Assembly: GCA_000432335.1 (NCBI GenBank)
Contig: HF995405.1
Coordinates: 1-18,715, forward strand
Length of the DNA: 18,715 nucleotides
Direction: 5' to 3'
Origin: Firmicutes bacterium CAG:646
GTDB taxonomy: Bacteria > Bacillota > Clostridia > Lachnospirales > Lachnospiraceae
Of the stretch, positions 7,953-14,590 are shown piece by piece; positions within the stretch are counted from its first letter, which is position 1, and each line of letters begins with the position of its first letter. The notes under the pieces were generated by a model that had not been told where the DNA came from, did no database searches, and saw nothing but the letters and a program-made list of their open reading frames with translations. Both the position numbers and the translations under genes were made by a program.

Positions 7953-8831
7953 ATGATTAAAAGTATGACAGGATTTGGAAGGGCAGAAGTTCAGGATGCT
8001 GAAAGAAAATTTACTGTAGAGATCAAATCCGTAAATCACAGATATCTGGATTTTAATATCCGGATGCCGAAGAAACTCAGTTTCTTTGAGAATGCGATCC
8101 GAAGTCTTTTGAAAACGTATATGCTGAGAGGAAAGGTGGATGTGTTCATTTCCTATGAAGATTACACTCAGTCCGATATGGTTTTACAGTATAAGAAAGA
8201 GATCGCTGCACAGTATGTTCAGTATTTCAAACAGATGGCAGAGGATTTTCAACTGGAAAATGATCTGACTGTCAGCCAGCTGGGACGCTGTCCGGAAGTA
8301 TTTGCTATGGAAGAAAGTACGGTAGATGAAAAGGAGATCTGGGGACTTTTGGAAAAAGCGCTTAAAAGCGCCGGAGAACAGTTTGCCAGCGCAAGGCAGA
8401 AAGAGGGAGAAAATCTGTGCCGGGATCTGAATGGAAAGCTGGACAATATGATGGAAAAAGTGAAGCAGGTGGAAGAGCGCTCCCCTCAGATTTTGCAGGA
8501 ATATCGCAGCAAACTGGAAGATAAGCTGCAGGAGGTACTGGCAGATACGCAGATAGAAGAGAGCCGGATTGCGGCGGAAGTGATTCTTTTTGCGGATAAG
8601 ATCTGTACGGATGAAGAGACGGTTCGTCTGAAAAGCCATATAGAGCATATGAAAAATGTGTTGCTGGAAAGTGAAGGAATTGGGCGGAAACTGGATTTTA
8701 TCGCCCAGGAGATGAATCGGGAGGCAAATACCATTTTATCAAAGGCTAACGATTTGGAAACTTCCAATCTGGCGATTGATCTTAAGACAGAGATTGAAAA
8801 GATCAGGGAACAGATCCAGAATATTGAATGA
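7953..8831 (+). CDS. yicC: YicC/YloC-family endoribonuclease
   Basis: A 292-residue cytoplasmic protein of the YicC/YloC family, members of which have been described as endoribonucleases acting on RNA turnover. Seen: the family's signature start MIKSMTGFGRAE, the EIKSVNHRYLDFNIRMP segment of the N-terminal domain, a long helical middle, and the C-terminal DUF1732 domain with GRKLDFIAQEMNREANTI and SNLAIDLKTEIEKIREQ. Length matches the family (about 290). The ribosome site is weak (GTGAG before ATG 7953). It is the first gene after the strong promoter and is followed nine bases later by remA, the standard Firmicutes order, which supports an operon with remA, gmk and rpoZ. Confidence 0.95.
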   Translation: MIKSMTGFGRAEVQDAERKFTVEIKSVNHRYLDFNIRMPKKLSFFENAIRSLLKTYMLRGKVDVFISYEDYTQSDMVLQYKKEIAAQYVQYFKQMAEDFQLENDLTVSQLGRCPEVFAMEESTVDEKEIWGLLEKALKSAGEQFASARQKEGENLCRDLNGKLDNMMEKVKQVEERSPQILQEYRSKLEDKLQEVLADTQIEESRIAAEVILFADKICTDEETVRLKSHIEHMKNVLLESEGIGRKLDFIAQEMNREANTILSKANDLETSNLAIDLKTEIEKIREQIQNIE

Positions 8832-8840
8832 GGCGGCAAA

Positions 8841-9116
8841 ATGGCGAGATTTGTAAATATAGGATTTGGAAATATTGTAAATGCAGATAAGGTTGTGGCA
8901 GTGGTCAGCCCGGATGCGGCTCCGGTGAAACGGCTGGTTCAGACCGCTAGGGAGGAGAAACGGGTGATCGACGCTACGCAGGGAAGAAGAACGAAGGCAG
9001 TGTTGGTTACAGAGGATTCTTTTGTTGTTCTTTCCGCATTGCAGCCGGATACAATCAGCCGCCGTTTCCAGTCTGATAAAAATATCATAGAAGAAAAAGG
9101 TGATATGGATGAGTAA
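8841..9116 (+). CDS. remA: RemA-family (DUF370) DNA-binding regulator
   Basis: A 91-residue RemA/DUF370 protein. In B. subtilis RemA is a ring- or filament-forming DNA-binding protein that activates matrix and osmoprotection genes; in clostridia the target set is not known. Seen: FVNIGFGNIVNADKVVAVVS at the start, the conserved SPDAAPVKRLVQ and ATQGRRTKAVLV blocks (the Arg-rich DNA-binding part) and SALQPDTISRRF near the end. Length fits the family. A GAGGCGG site precedes ATG. It overlaps gmk by eight bases, implying translational coupling. Confidence 0.94.
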   Translation: MARFVNIGFGNIVNADKVVAVVSPDAAPVKRLVQTAREEKRVIDATQGRRTKAVLVTEDSFVVLSALQPDTISRRFQSDKNIIEEKGDMDE

Positions 9117-9738
9117 AAAAGGAAACTTAGTAATCATTTCCGGTTTTTCCGGGGCCGGTAAGGGAACCGTAGTAAAGGGACTGATGGCGAGATATGACTG
9201 TTATGCGCTTTCTGTTTCTGCTACAACCCGCGCACCCCGGGAAGGGGAAGTGAACGGTCGGGAATATTTTTTCAAGACCCAGGAAGAATTTGAGGAAATG
9301 ATCCGCCAGGATGCGCTGTATGAATACGCTCAGTATGTATCCAATTATTATGGGACGCCGAAGGCTTACGTACAGGAGCAGCTGGACGCCGGAAAAGATG
9401 TGATTCTGGAAATTGAGGTACAGGGAGCTTTGAAGGTGAAAGAAAAGAATCCGAAGGCTTTGCTTTTGTTTGTGACGCCTCCGTCTGCGGAAGAACTGAA
9501 AAAGCGTCTGCAGGGAAGAGGTACAGAAACAGAAGAAGTGATCAATGAAAGGATGCGGCGCGCCGCAGATGAGTCTGAGCTGATGGATCGGTATGAGTAT
9601 CTGGTAATCAACGATCAGCTGGAAAAATGTGTGGAAGAGGTTCATCAGTTGATTCAGCGGGAGCGTTTCCGTATGGAACAGAATCAGGATATGGTTACAA
9701 AATTACAAAATGAATTGAAAGCAATGAAAGGAGAATAA
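9109..9738 (+). CDS. gmk: Guanylate kinase
   Basis: A 209-residue guanylate kinase that phosphorylates GMP to GDP with ATP, in the cytoplasm, feeding GTP, dGTP and (p)ppGpp pools. Seen: P-loop GFSGAGKG (12-19), the GMP-binding SATTRAPREGEVNGREYFF block, EYAQYVSNYYGTPKAYV, the I-L-E-I-E-V-Q-G-A segment, and the lid RLQGRGTETEEVINERM. Start ATG 9109 is preferred over an in-frame GTG at 9100 because AAGGTG (9097-9102) is then correctly spaced and the protein starts MSKKGNLVIISG as usual. Its start overlaps the end of remA; rpoZ follows after two bases. Confidence 0.97.
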   Translation: MSKKGNLVIISGFSGAGKGTVVKGLMARYDCYALSVSATTRAPREGEVNGREYFFKTQEEFEEMIRQDALYEYAQYVSNYYGTPKAYVQEQLDAGKDVILEIEVQGALKVKEKNPKALLLFVTPPSAEELKKRLQGRGTETEEVINERMRRAADESELMDRYEYLVINDQLEKCVEEVHQLIQRERFRMEQNQDMVTKLQNELKAMKGE

Positions 9739-9740
9739 AT

Positions 9741-10031
9741 ATGATACATCCATCTTATACAGAATTGATTCAGGCAGTAAACAGCGAGGTAGAGGCAGAC
9801 GATACACCGGTATGCAACAGCCGTTATTCTATCGTTTTGGCTACCAGTAAGAGAGCAAGACAGATTATTGCGGGGGCAGATCCTCTGGTTTATTATCCGC
9901 TGAATAAACCCCTTTCTATTGCCGTAGAAGAGGTTTATAAAGGGGAAGTTAAGATTCTTCCAGATACAGGGGAAGAAGAACAGACAGAAGCTGCCGTTTC
10001 AGCAGCAGATGAAACAGTAACTGAGGAATAA
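9741..10031 (+). CDS. rpoZ: RNA polymerase omega subunit
   Basis: A 96-residue omega subunit, which helps fold and hold the beta-prime subunit in RNA polymerase. Seen: MIHPSYTELIQAV, the conserved NSRYSIVLATSKRARQI helix block and the PLSIAVEEVYKGEVKI end of the core. The last 20 or so residues are an acidic, low-complexity tail (EEEQTEAAVSAADETVTEE), common in clostridial versions. An AAAGGAG site sits before ATG, within the gmk end. Placement after gmk is the classic order. A hairpin follows the stop codon. Confidence 0.95.
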   Translation: MIHPSYTELIQAVNSEVEADDTPVCNSRYSIVLATSKRARQIIAGADPLVYYPLNKPLSIAVEEVYKGEVKILPDTGEEEQTEAAVSAADETVTEE

Positions 10032-10039
10032 GATAGGGC

Positions 10040-10074
10040 GGGGGCTGTCTCAGAGGTGAGGCACCCCCTTTTAT
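10040..10074 (+). terminator. Hairpin with short T-tract between rpoZ and rimO
   Basis: GGGGG (10040-10044) pairs with CCCCC (10064-10068) and TGTCTCA with TGAGGCA around a GAGG loop (one bulged C, one G-U pair); TTTTAT follows. With only four T bases it is probably a partial terminator that lowers rimO-pgsA-cinA expression relative to rpoZ. Confidence 0.65.
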
Positions 10075-10103
10075 ATCCAAAACAGAGCAGAAGGGAAAGA
10101 GAG

Positions 10104-11441
10104 ATGAACGTATTTTTTATGTCTCTGGGCTGTGATAAGAATCTGGTGGATTCAGAAGAGATGTTGGGAGCTTTTGTTTCCGCAGGTTATGAGATCACAG
10201 ACAGGGAAGAGGATGCAGAAGTAATCGTGATCAATACCTGTTGTTTTATCCATGACGCAAAAGAAGAGAGCATTCAGGCGATTCTGGAGATGGCAGAGTA
10301 TAAAAATCAGGGAAAATGCCGGGTCCTGATCGTTACGGGATGTCTTGCTGAGCGATATCGGGAAGAAATCACCACAGAGATTCCGGAAGTGGATGCAGTG
10401 CTGGGAACCAACAGTCATGGAGAAATCCTGGAGGTGGCAAAGAAGGCTTTAGAGGGACAGGTCACGCATCTTTTCGAGCCGTTGGAGGGGATTCCGACCC
10501 TTCCGGGAAAACGGATTGTAACTACAGGGGGATATTATGAATATCTGAAGATTGCGGAAGGGTGTGAAAAACACTGTACTTACTGTATTATTCCAAAAAT
10601 CAGAGGAAATTACCGCAGCGTTCCTATGGAGAGACTTCTGGAACAGGCGCGTCAGCTGGCAGAACAGGGAGTTCGGGAGCTGATTTTGGTAGCACAGGAA
10701 ACGACCATATACGGAAAGGATCTGTACGGTAAGAAATCCCTGCACATTCTTTTAAAGGAATTATGTAAAATTCCGGGAATTTACTGGATTCGAATTTTGT
10801 ACTGCTATCCAGAAGAAATTTATCCAGAACTGATTGAAACGATCCGGGATGAGAAAAAGATCTGTCATTATTTGGATATTCCAATTCAGCATGCCAGTGA
10901 CAAAATCTTAAAAAGAATGGGAAGAAAGACTTCCAGACAGCAATTGACGGATATTATCGGAAGCATCCGCAAGGAGATTCCTGACATGGTTCTTCGCACC
11001 ACACTGATCACCGGCTTTCCGGGAGAGACGCAGGAAGACCATGAAGAATTGATGGATTTTGTGGATGAGATGGAATTTGAGCGTCTTGGAGTATTTACCT
11101 ATTCTCCGGAAGAAGATACTCCGGCAGCTTCTATGGAAAACCAGATTGCAGAGGAAGTAAAAGAGGATCGAAAAGCAGAACTGATGGAATTGCAGCAGGA
11201 GATCTCAGCTGTTTACGGAGAATCCCGTATTGGGGAAACTATGACGGTCATGGTGGAAGGAAAAGTAGCGGATGAAAATGCCTATGTGGGGCGGACGTAT
11301 CAGGATGCGCCGGGAATAGACGGTTACATTTTTATTCATACCGGAGAATTGCTGATGTCTGGAGATTTTGTAAAAGTAAGGGTTACTGGAGCGCTGGAAT
11401 ATGATTTGATAGGAGAGATTGCTGATGAATACACCGAATAA
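10104..11441 (+). CDS. rimO: Ribosomal protein S12 methylthiotransferase RimO
   Basis: A 445-residue radical-SAM enzyme that adds a methylthio group to the conserved aspartate of ribosomal protein S12. Seen: UPF0004 domain with Cys10, Cys46 and Cys80 for one iron-sulfur cluster, the radical-SAM motif C154-x3-C158-x2-C161 (EGCEKHCTYCIIPKIRG), the RTTLITGFPGET strand, and a C-terminal TRAM domain (about 380-445). RimO rather than MiaB or MtaB fits the start MNVFFMSLGCDKNLVDSE. ATG 10104 follows AAGGGAAAGAGAG; a GTG at 10056 in frame lies inside the preceding hairpin and was rejected. The 3' end overlaps pgsA by 17 bases. Confidence 0.95.
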   Translation: MNVFFMSLGCDKNLVDSEEMLGAFVSAGYEITDREEDAEVIVINTCCFIHDAKEESIQAILEMAEYKNQGKCRVLIVTGCLAERYREEITTEIPEVDAVLGTNSHGEILEVAKKALEGQVTHLFEPLEGIPTLPGKRIVTTGGYYEYLKIAEGCEKHCTYCIIPKIRGNYRSVPMERLLEQARQLAEQGVRELILVAQETTIYGKDLYGKKSLHILLKELCKIPGIYWIRILYCYPEEIYPELIETIRDEKKICHYLDIPIQHASDKILKRMGRKTSRQQLTDIIGSIRKEIPDMVLRTTLITGFPGETQEDHEELMDFVDEMEFERLGVFTYSPEEDTPAASMENQIAEEVKEDRKAELMELQQEISAVYGESRIGETMTVMVEGKVADENAYVGRTYQDAPGIDGYIFIHTGELLMSGDFVKVRVTGALEYDLIGEIADEYTE

Positions 11442-11961
11442 ACTTACATTGCTTCGTATTATTATGATCCCGTTTTTTGTAGTTTTCATGCTGGTTGATT
11501 TTGGTCCGTGGAGCAAGTGGGCGGCGCTGGCTATTTTTGTGGTGGCGAGCCTTACAGATACACTGGACGGTTATCTGGCGAGAAGAGATCATCTGGTAAC
11601 AAATTTTGGAAAGTTTATGGACCCGCTGGCAGATAAGCTGCTGGTATGTTCTGCTATGATCTGTATGATCGAACTGGGGCGTCTTCCCAGCTGGGTTGTG
11701 ATCGTTATCATTGGACGGGAATTTGTGATCAGTGGTTTCCGTCTGATTGCTTCGGATAATGGAGTGGTAATTGCGGCAAACTATTGGGGAAAAATTAAAA
11801 CAGTCTGTCAGATGGTGATGATCATAGTACTGATTGCCGATCTGGGCGGCGGATTTGTGATTCTGGAGCAGATTCTGATATATGCTTCCCTGTTGCTGAC
11901 AGTCATTTCACTGGTAACGTATCTGTGGCAGAACCGCAGTGTATTGTCTTTTCAGGACTAA
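11425..11961 (+). CDS. pgsA: CDP-diacylglycerol--glycerol-3-phosphate 3-phosphatidyltransferase
   Basis: A 178-residue integral membrane enzyme making phosphatidylglycerol-phosphate from CDP-diacylglycerol and glycerol-3-phosphate, the first step to phosphatidylglycerol and cardiolipin. The full CDP-alcohol phosphotransferase signature is present: Asp45-x2-Asp48-Gly49-x2-Ala52-Arg53-x8-Gly62-x3-Asp66-x3-Asp70. About five to six hydrophobic segments surround it. The start MNTPNKLTLLRI is typical of PgsA. ATG 11425 is preferred to a TTG six bases upstream because AGGAGA (11411-11416) is well spaced. It overlaps rimO and is followed by cinA after 11 bases, so all three should be cotranscribed. 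Confidence 0.95.
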   Translation: MNTPNKLTLLRIIMIPFFVVFMLVDFGPWSKWAALAIFVVASLTDTLDGYLARRDHLVTNFGKFMDPLADKLLVCSAMICMIELGRLPSWVVIVIIGREFVISGFRLIASDNGVVIAANYWGKIKTVCQMVMIIVLIADLGGGFVILEQILIYASLLLTVISLVTYLWQNRSVLSFQD

Positions 11962-11972
11962 AAGGAGAAAAT

Positions 11973-13232
11973 ATGATCGCAGAATTGGTTTGTGTGGGAA
12001 CAGAGCTTTTATTAGGAAATATTGTAAATACAAATGCTGCTTATCTGGCGGAAAAATGTGCCGGGCTGGGGCTGAGTATGTATTATCAGTCTGTCGTAGG
12101 GGACAATGAGGAGCGGATGACGAAAGTGATCCGCCAGGCGATGGAACGCTCAGATGTAGTGATTTTGTGCGGAGGACTGGGACCGACGCAGGATGATCTT
12201 ACGAAAGAAGTGGCGGCTAAGGTGATGGGGAAGAAACTGGTGGAAGATGCACATACCAGAAAATGTATTCAGGAATATATGGATCATTATCTGAGTAGTC
12301 ATCCGGGACTTCGCCTGACAGAAAATAACTGGAAACAAGCGATGGTTCCAGAAGACGCACTGATTCTGGATAATGCCAATGGAACGGCGCCGGGTCTTAT
12401 TATGGAAGAAAATGGAAAGATCATGATTCTTCTTCCGGGACCGCCGAATGAATTAAGACCGATGTTTGAAGAACAGGTAAGTCCTTATCTCAGAGAAAAA
12501 CAGCCGGAAATTATTTATTCCCGGATGGTAAAAATCTGTGGCGTGGGAGAAAGTATGGTGGAAGATGCGATCCGGGATCTGATTGACAGTCAGAGCAATC
12601 CCACGATAGCCACTTATGCCAAGACCGGTGAAGTACATCTCAGAGTTACTGCCAGAGCTGGTGATGTGGCAGATGCTAAAAAGTTGATTAAGCCGGTCGT
12701 GAAGGAACTGAAACTTCGTTTTGGGGAAAAGATTTATACCACGGAAGAGAAGAAGACATTAGAAGAGTGCGTTGTGGAGCTTTTAAAAGATAGAAAGCTG
12801 GAACTGACCACAGTGGAATCCTGTACAGGAGGCGCGCTGACTGCCCGGATTGTAAATGTGCCCGGGACTTCGGATGTTTTAAAGCAGGGTCTTATTACTT
12901 ATTCGAATAAAGCGAAAAGGAAATTTACGCTGGTGAAAAAATCCACATTAAAAGATGAGGGAGCCGTAAGCGCCCGTACAGCAAAAGAAATGGCACAGGG
13001 TGCTATAAGCAGTACCGGCTGTGATATCAGTGTTTCTGTAACCGGTCTTGCCGGCCCTGATGGAGGAACAAAAGAAAAACCGGTAGGTTTGGTATATATC
13101 GGGTGCAGCTGCAAAGATAAGACAGAAGTCAGAGAATTTCATTTTAACGGCAATCGGAGTAAGATTCGGGAACAGGCTGTTGTGCAGGGGCTGATCTTGC
13201 TGAGAGACTGTATCTTAAAAAATTACTATTAA
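11973..13232 (+). CDS. cinA: CinA: competence/damage-inducible protein with nicotinamide-nucleotide amidase domain
   Basis: A 419-residue two-domain CinA. The N-terminal COG1058 domain (molybdopterin-binding-like fold; MIAELVCVGTELLLGN, CGGLGPTQDD, LLPGPPNELRPMF) has been linked to ADP-ribose or NAD-derivative hydrolysis; the C-terminal PncC domain (TVESCTGGALTARI, GLITYSNKAK, SVTGLAGPDGG) deamidates nicotinamide mononucleotide for NAD salvage. Both domains look complete. ATG 11973 sits five to eight bases after AAAGGAG (11961-11967); an in-frame upstream start inside pgsA was rejected. In many Firmicutes recA follows; here a 17-bp stem and two minus-strand genes follow instead. Confidence 0.95.
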   Translation: MIAELVCVGTELLLGNIVNTNAAYLAEKCAGLGLSMYYQSVVGDNEERMTKVIRQAMERSDVVILCGGLGPTQDDLTKEVAAKVMGKKLVEDAHTRKCIQEYMDHYLSSHPGLRLTENNWKQAMVPEDALILDNANGTAPGLIMEENGKIMILLPGPPNELRPMFEEQVSPYLREKQPEIIYSRMVKICGVGESMVEDAIRDLIDSQSNPTIATYAKTGEVHLRVTARAGDVADAKKLIKPVVKELKLRFGEKIYTTEEKKTLEECVVELLKDRKLELTTVESCTGGALTARIVNVPGTSDVLKQGLITYSNKAKRKFTLVKKSTLKDEGAVSARTAKEMAQGAISSTGCDISVSVTGLAGPDGGTKEKPVGLVYIGCSCKDKTEVREFHFNGNRSKIREQAVVQGLILLRDCILKNYY

Positions 13233-13242
13233 GCTGTAAGGT

Positions 13243-13292
13243 ATGAATATTTATGCTCAGTCAAAGGAATGATATTGAGCATAAATATTCAT
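13243..13292. terminator. Perfect 17-bp stem between convergent genes
   Basis: ATGAATATTTATGCTCA (13243-13259) and its exact inverse (13276-13292) enclose a 16-base loop, between the cinA stop and the end of the minus-strand gene pair. Neither side has a real T-tract, so it may be a bidirectional transcript end or processing stem rather than a classic intrinsic terminator. Confidence 0.55.
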
Positions 13293-13321
13293 GAAAAGAT
13301 TTCCATTTTATAAGCCGATAC

Positions 13322-13600
13322 TTAGCGTTTACGCATCATTTTAAACAGGCTGATCATTTTGTTGATTCTTGCCACTTCCTGAGGGGATTTTCCCATCTTT
13401 AACACTTCTACTACCAGATCCATTTCATCGGGAGTAAACTGTAATCCCTGCTGTTGAGAGGTATTAGCAGCCCCCGTAAGAAAATTCAGCATTTCGTTTT
13501 GTGATTTTCCTGCTCCTTGAGACGCAAGATTCTGAAGCAGCGCTATCTTGGCGGGATCAATACCTGCCAGCGCTGGGTTTTTCATCCAATCTTGATCCAT
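13322..13600 (-). CDS. Small hypothetical protein, downstream member of a gene pair
   Basis: A 92-residue soluble protein of unknown function. The first half is polar and glutamine/asparagine-rich (GKSQNEMLNFLTGAANTSQQ) and the second half is helical and ends basic (INKMISLFKMMRKR). No known domain is recognised. Its ATG overlaps the stop of the upstream gene as TAATG, and a GGAGG site (13612-13608 on the minus strand) lies inside that gene's end, so the two are translated together. The conserved-looking start MDQDWMKNP and lack of membrane segments suggest a cytoplasmic partner of the upstream protein. Position beside likely sporulation genes is suggestive only. Confidence 0.75.
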   Translation of the reverse strand: MDQDWMKNPALAGIDPAKIALLQNLASQGAGKSQNEMLNFLTGAANTSQQQGLQFTPDEMDLVVEVLKMGKSPQEVARINKMISLFKMMRKR

Positions 13601-13950
13601 TATGATTCACCTCCTGTAGGATTTTCCTGATACATCTGTATGAGCTGAATGGTATTCAGTGCAAATAAAAGTTGATCGATCTGATTTTTTGCTGGATCGG
13701 AGAGATATTTTCGCATATCGTTCAATATTTCCTCCGGTTGTACAGAGGAAGCGGACATCATGGAAAGCTCCGGCTGGGTATGGTGGAAAAATGAGATTGT
13801 ATTGGATAATTCTTTTACTTTGGCATAGATGGATAGAAACTGTTGACTTTTCAGGGGCATATAGGGGATAGCAGCTTTTATGATCTGCAGAGAGTCTTGA
13901 GAAATCAAAGCATCCAGAGGAGTTTGACAGGACATTTGCTCTTCATTCAT
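13600..13950 (-). CDS. Hypothetical protein, upstream member of a gene pair
   Basis: A 116-residue soluble, largely helical protein of unknown function. It has hydrophobic heptad-like stretches (SLQIIKAAIPYMPL, FLSIYAKVKELSNTISFF, QIDQLLFALNTIQLIQMY), consistent with a helical bundle or an oligomer. Start ATG at 13950 is chosen over a further-upstream ATG (13980) because CAGGAGG lies seven bases before it and the upstream residues (MYYKNLRRLF) come from that site. It is the first gene of the pair, with a TAATG overlap to the second. No family recognised. Both genes run towards cinA. Confidence 0.75.
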   Translation of the reverse strand: MNEEQMSCQTPLDALISQDSLQIIKAAIPYMPLKSQQFLSIYAKVKELSNTISFFHHTQPELSMMSASSVQPEEILNDMRKYLSDPAKNQIDQLLFALNTIQLIQMYQENPTGGES

Positions 13951-14003
13951 GAACAGCCTCCTGAGGTTTTTGTAATACATATGCGCAGGAAAGCGCAGAT
14001 AGA

Positions 14004-14034
14004 ACGCTTTTTGGAAAATTGCATATACTATAAT
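14004..14034 (+). promoter_or_regulatory. Sigma-K-like (or sigma-A) promoter for the 50-residue ORF
   Basis: AC (14004-14005), 16 bases, then CATATACTA (14022-14030) fits the sigma-K pattern AC-N16-CATAnnnTA exactly. TATAAT (14029-14034) overlaps it, but a matching -35 for sigma-A is lacking (GCTTTT at that distance). Because the sigma-K pattern is short, this is a candidate only. Confidence 0.4.
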
Positions 14035-14052
14035 CTGAAAGGGGTGGAAAAT

Positions 14053-14205
14053 ATGAAGGAAGAACTTTATAAAATCGTAATTCAGGGAAATGAATTATAT
14101 GAAATAGATCTGGAATGTTTAAAGAGGAAGAGAGAGGGAAAAGAATGTTGTAAAGAAAAAGATAATTTTCATGAAAAAAAGGGAAGAGAAGGAAAACGAA
14201 AATGA
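14053..14205 (+). CDS. Small charged hypothetical protein (50 residues)
   Basis: A 50-residue ORF starting MKEELYKIVIQGNELYEIDL and ending in a very lysine/glutamate-rich tail with a cysteine pair (KECCKEKD). It has a good ribosome site (AAAGGGGTGG, 14038-14047) at correct spacing, its own promoter-like sequence upstream and a strong terminator nine bases or so downstream, which together argue for a real gene despite the short length. No family recognised. The front half could form a small beta or alpha-beta unit; the tail is likely disordered and could bind acid or nucleic acid. Function unknown; sporulation-linked expression is possible from the promoter shape. Confidence 0.6.
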   Translation: MKEELYKIVIQGNELYEIDLECLKRKREGKECCKEKDNFHEKKGREGKRK

Positions 14206-14209
14206 AAGT

Positions 14210-14235
14210 GGAAGCCGGTTTCCCGGCTTCCTTTT
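14210..14235. terminator. Strong bidirectional-type terminator
   Basis: GGAAGCCGG (14210-14218) and CCGGCTTCC (14223-14231) form a perfect 9-bp stem with a TTTC loop, followed by TTTTAA on the plus strand. It lies between the convergent 50-residue ORF and the cysteine-rich protein gene; on the minus strand the following bases are only moderately T-rich. Confidence 0.85.
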
Positions 14236-14246
14236 AAGGTAAGATC

Positions 14247-14519
14247 TTAGCAGCATCCGCCGTTATTTCCGTTGCCCCATCCGCCGCAGCAGAACAGAAG
14301 AATCAGAATCAGCCAGCAGCAGTTATCGTTTCCGCCCATGCAGCCATTATTTCCATTACCCCATCCGCCGCCACAGCAGGAGAGGAGAACAAGCAGCAGG
14401 ATAATGTCGCAGCATCCGCCGTTGGAATTGAAAAAGCCGCAGCTATTGTTTGATACGTTTCCGCATCCGCATCCACAATCATGTTCACATCCGCAGTTTG
14501 TTGCTGTAATATCACTCAT
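14247..14519 (-). CDS. Cysteine/glycine-rich small protein (chorion class high-cysteine HCB13-like)
   Basis: A 90-residue protein with 17 cysteines, many paired (CC at 36-37, 48-49, 67-68, 77-78, 89-90), and glycine/asparagine-rich linkers. Two hydrophobic runs (IILLLVLL at 39-46 and WLILILLF at 69-76), each followed by CCGG(G)WGNGNNG, show an internal tandem repeat. The N-terminal NCGCEHDCGCGCG could bind metal or form disulfides. Such proteins in Lachnospiraceae are annotated, by loose similarity, as chorion class high-cysteine HCB protein 13; the role is unproven, though spore coat or surface crosslinking is plausible. Ribosome site GGAGG lies eight bases before ATG 14519. It follows the subtilase gene by 71 bases on the same strand. 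Confidence 0.75.
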   Translation of the reverse strand: MSDITATNCGCEHDCGCGCGNVSNNSCGFFNSNGGCCDIILLLVLLSCCGGGWGNGNNGCMGGNDNCCWLILILLFCCGGWGNGNNGGCC

Positions 14520-14590
14520 TTTAAATCCTCCAAGGAATTTTGATTACACTTCATCTTATGGAGTGGACAGGAAGTGTGTTACAAAAAATC

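Noticed and set aside
8184..8648. 154-residue minus-strand ORF inside yicC
   Set aside because: Antisense shadow of a conserved helical gene, with Phe/Leu/Ile-rich composition typical of reversed Glu/Lys codons.
10056..10103. Upstream GTG start for rimO
   Set aside because: The added residues lie within the rpoZ-rimO hairpin and precede the universal MNVFFMSLGC start.
11925..11972. Upstream start for cinA inside pgsA
   Set aside because: ATG 11973 has a perfect AAAGGAG site and the family-typical MIAELVCVG start.
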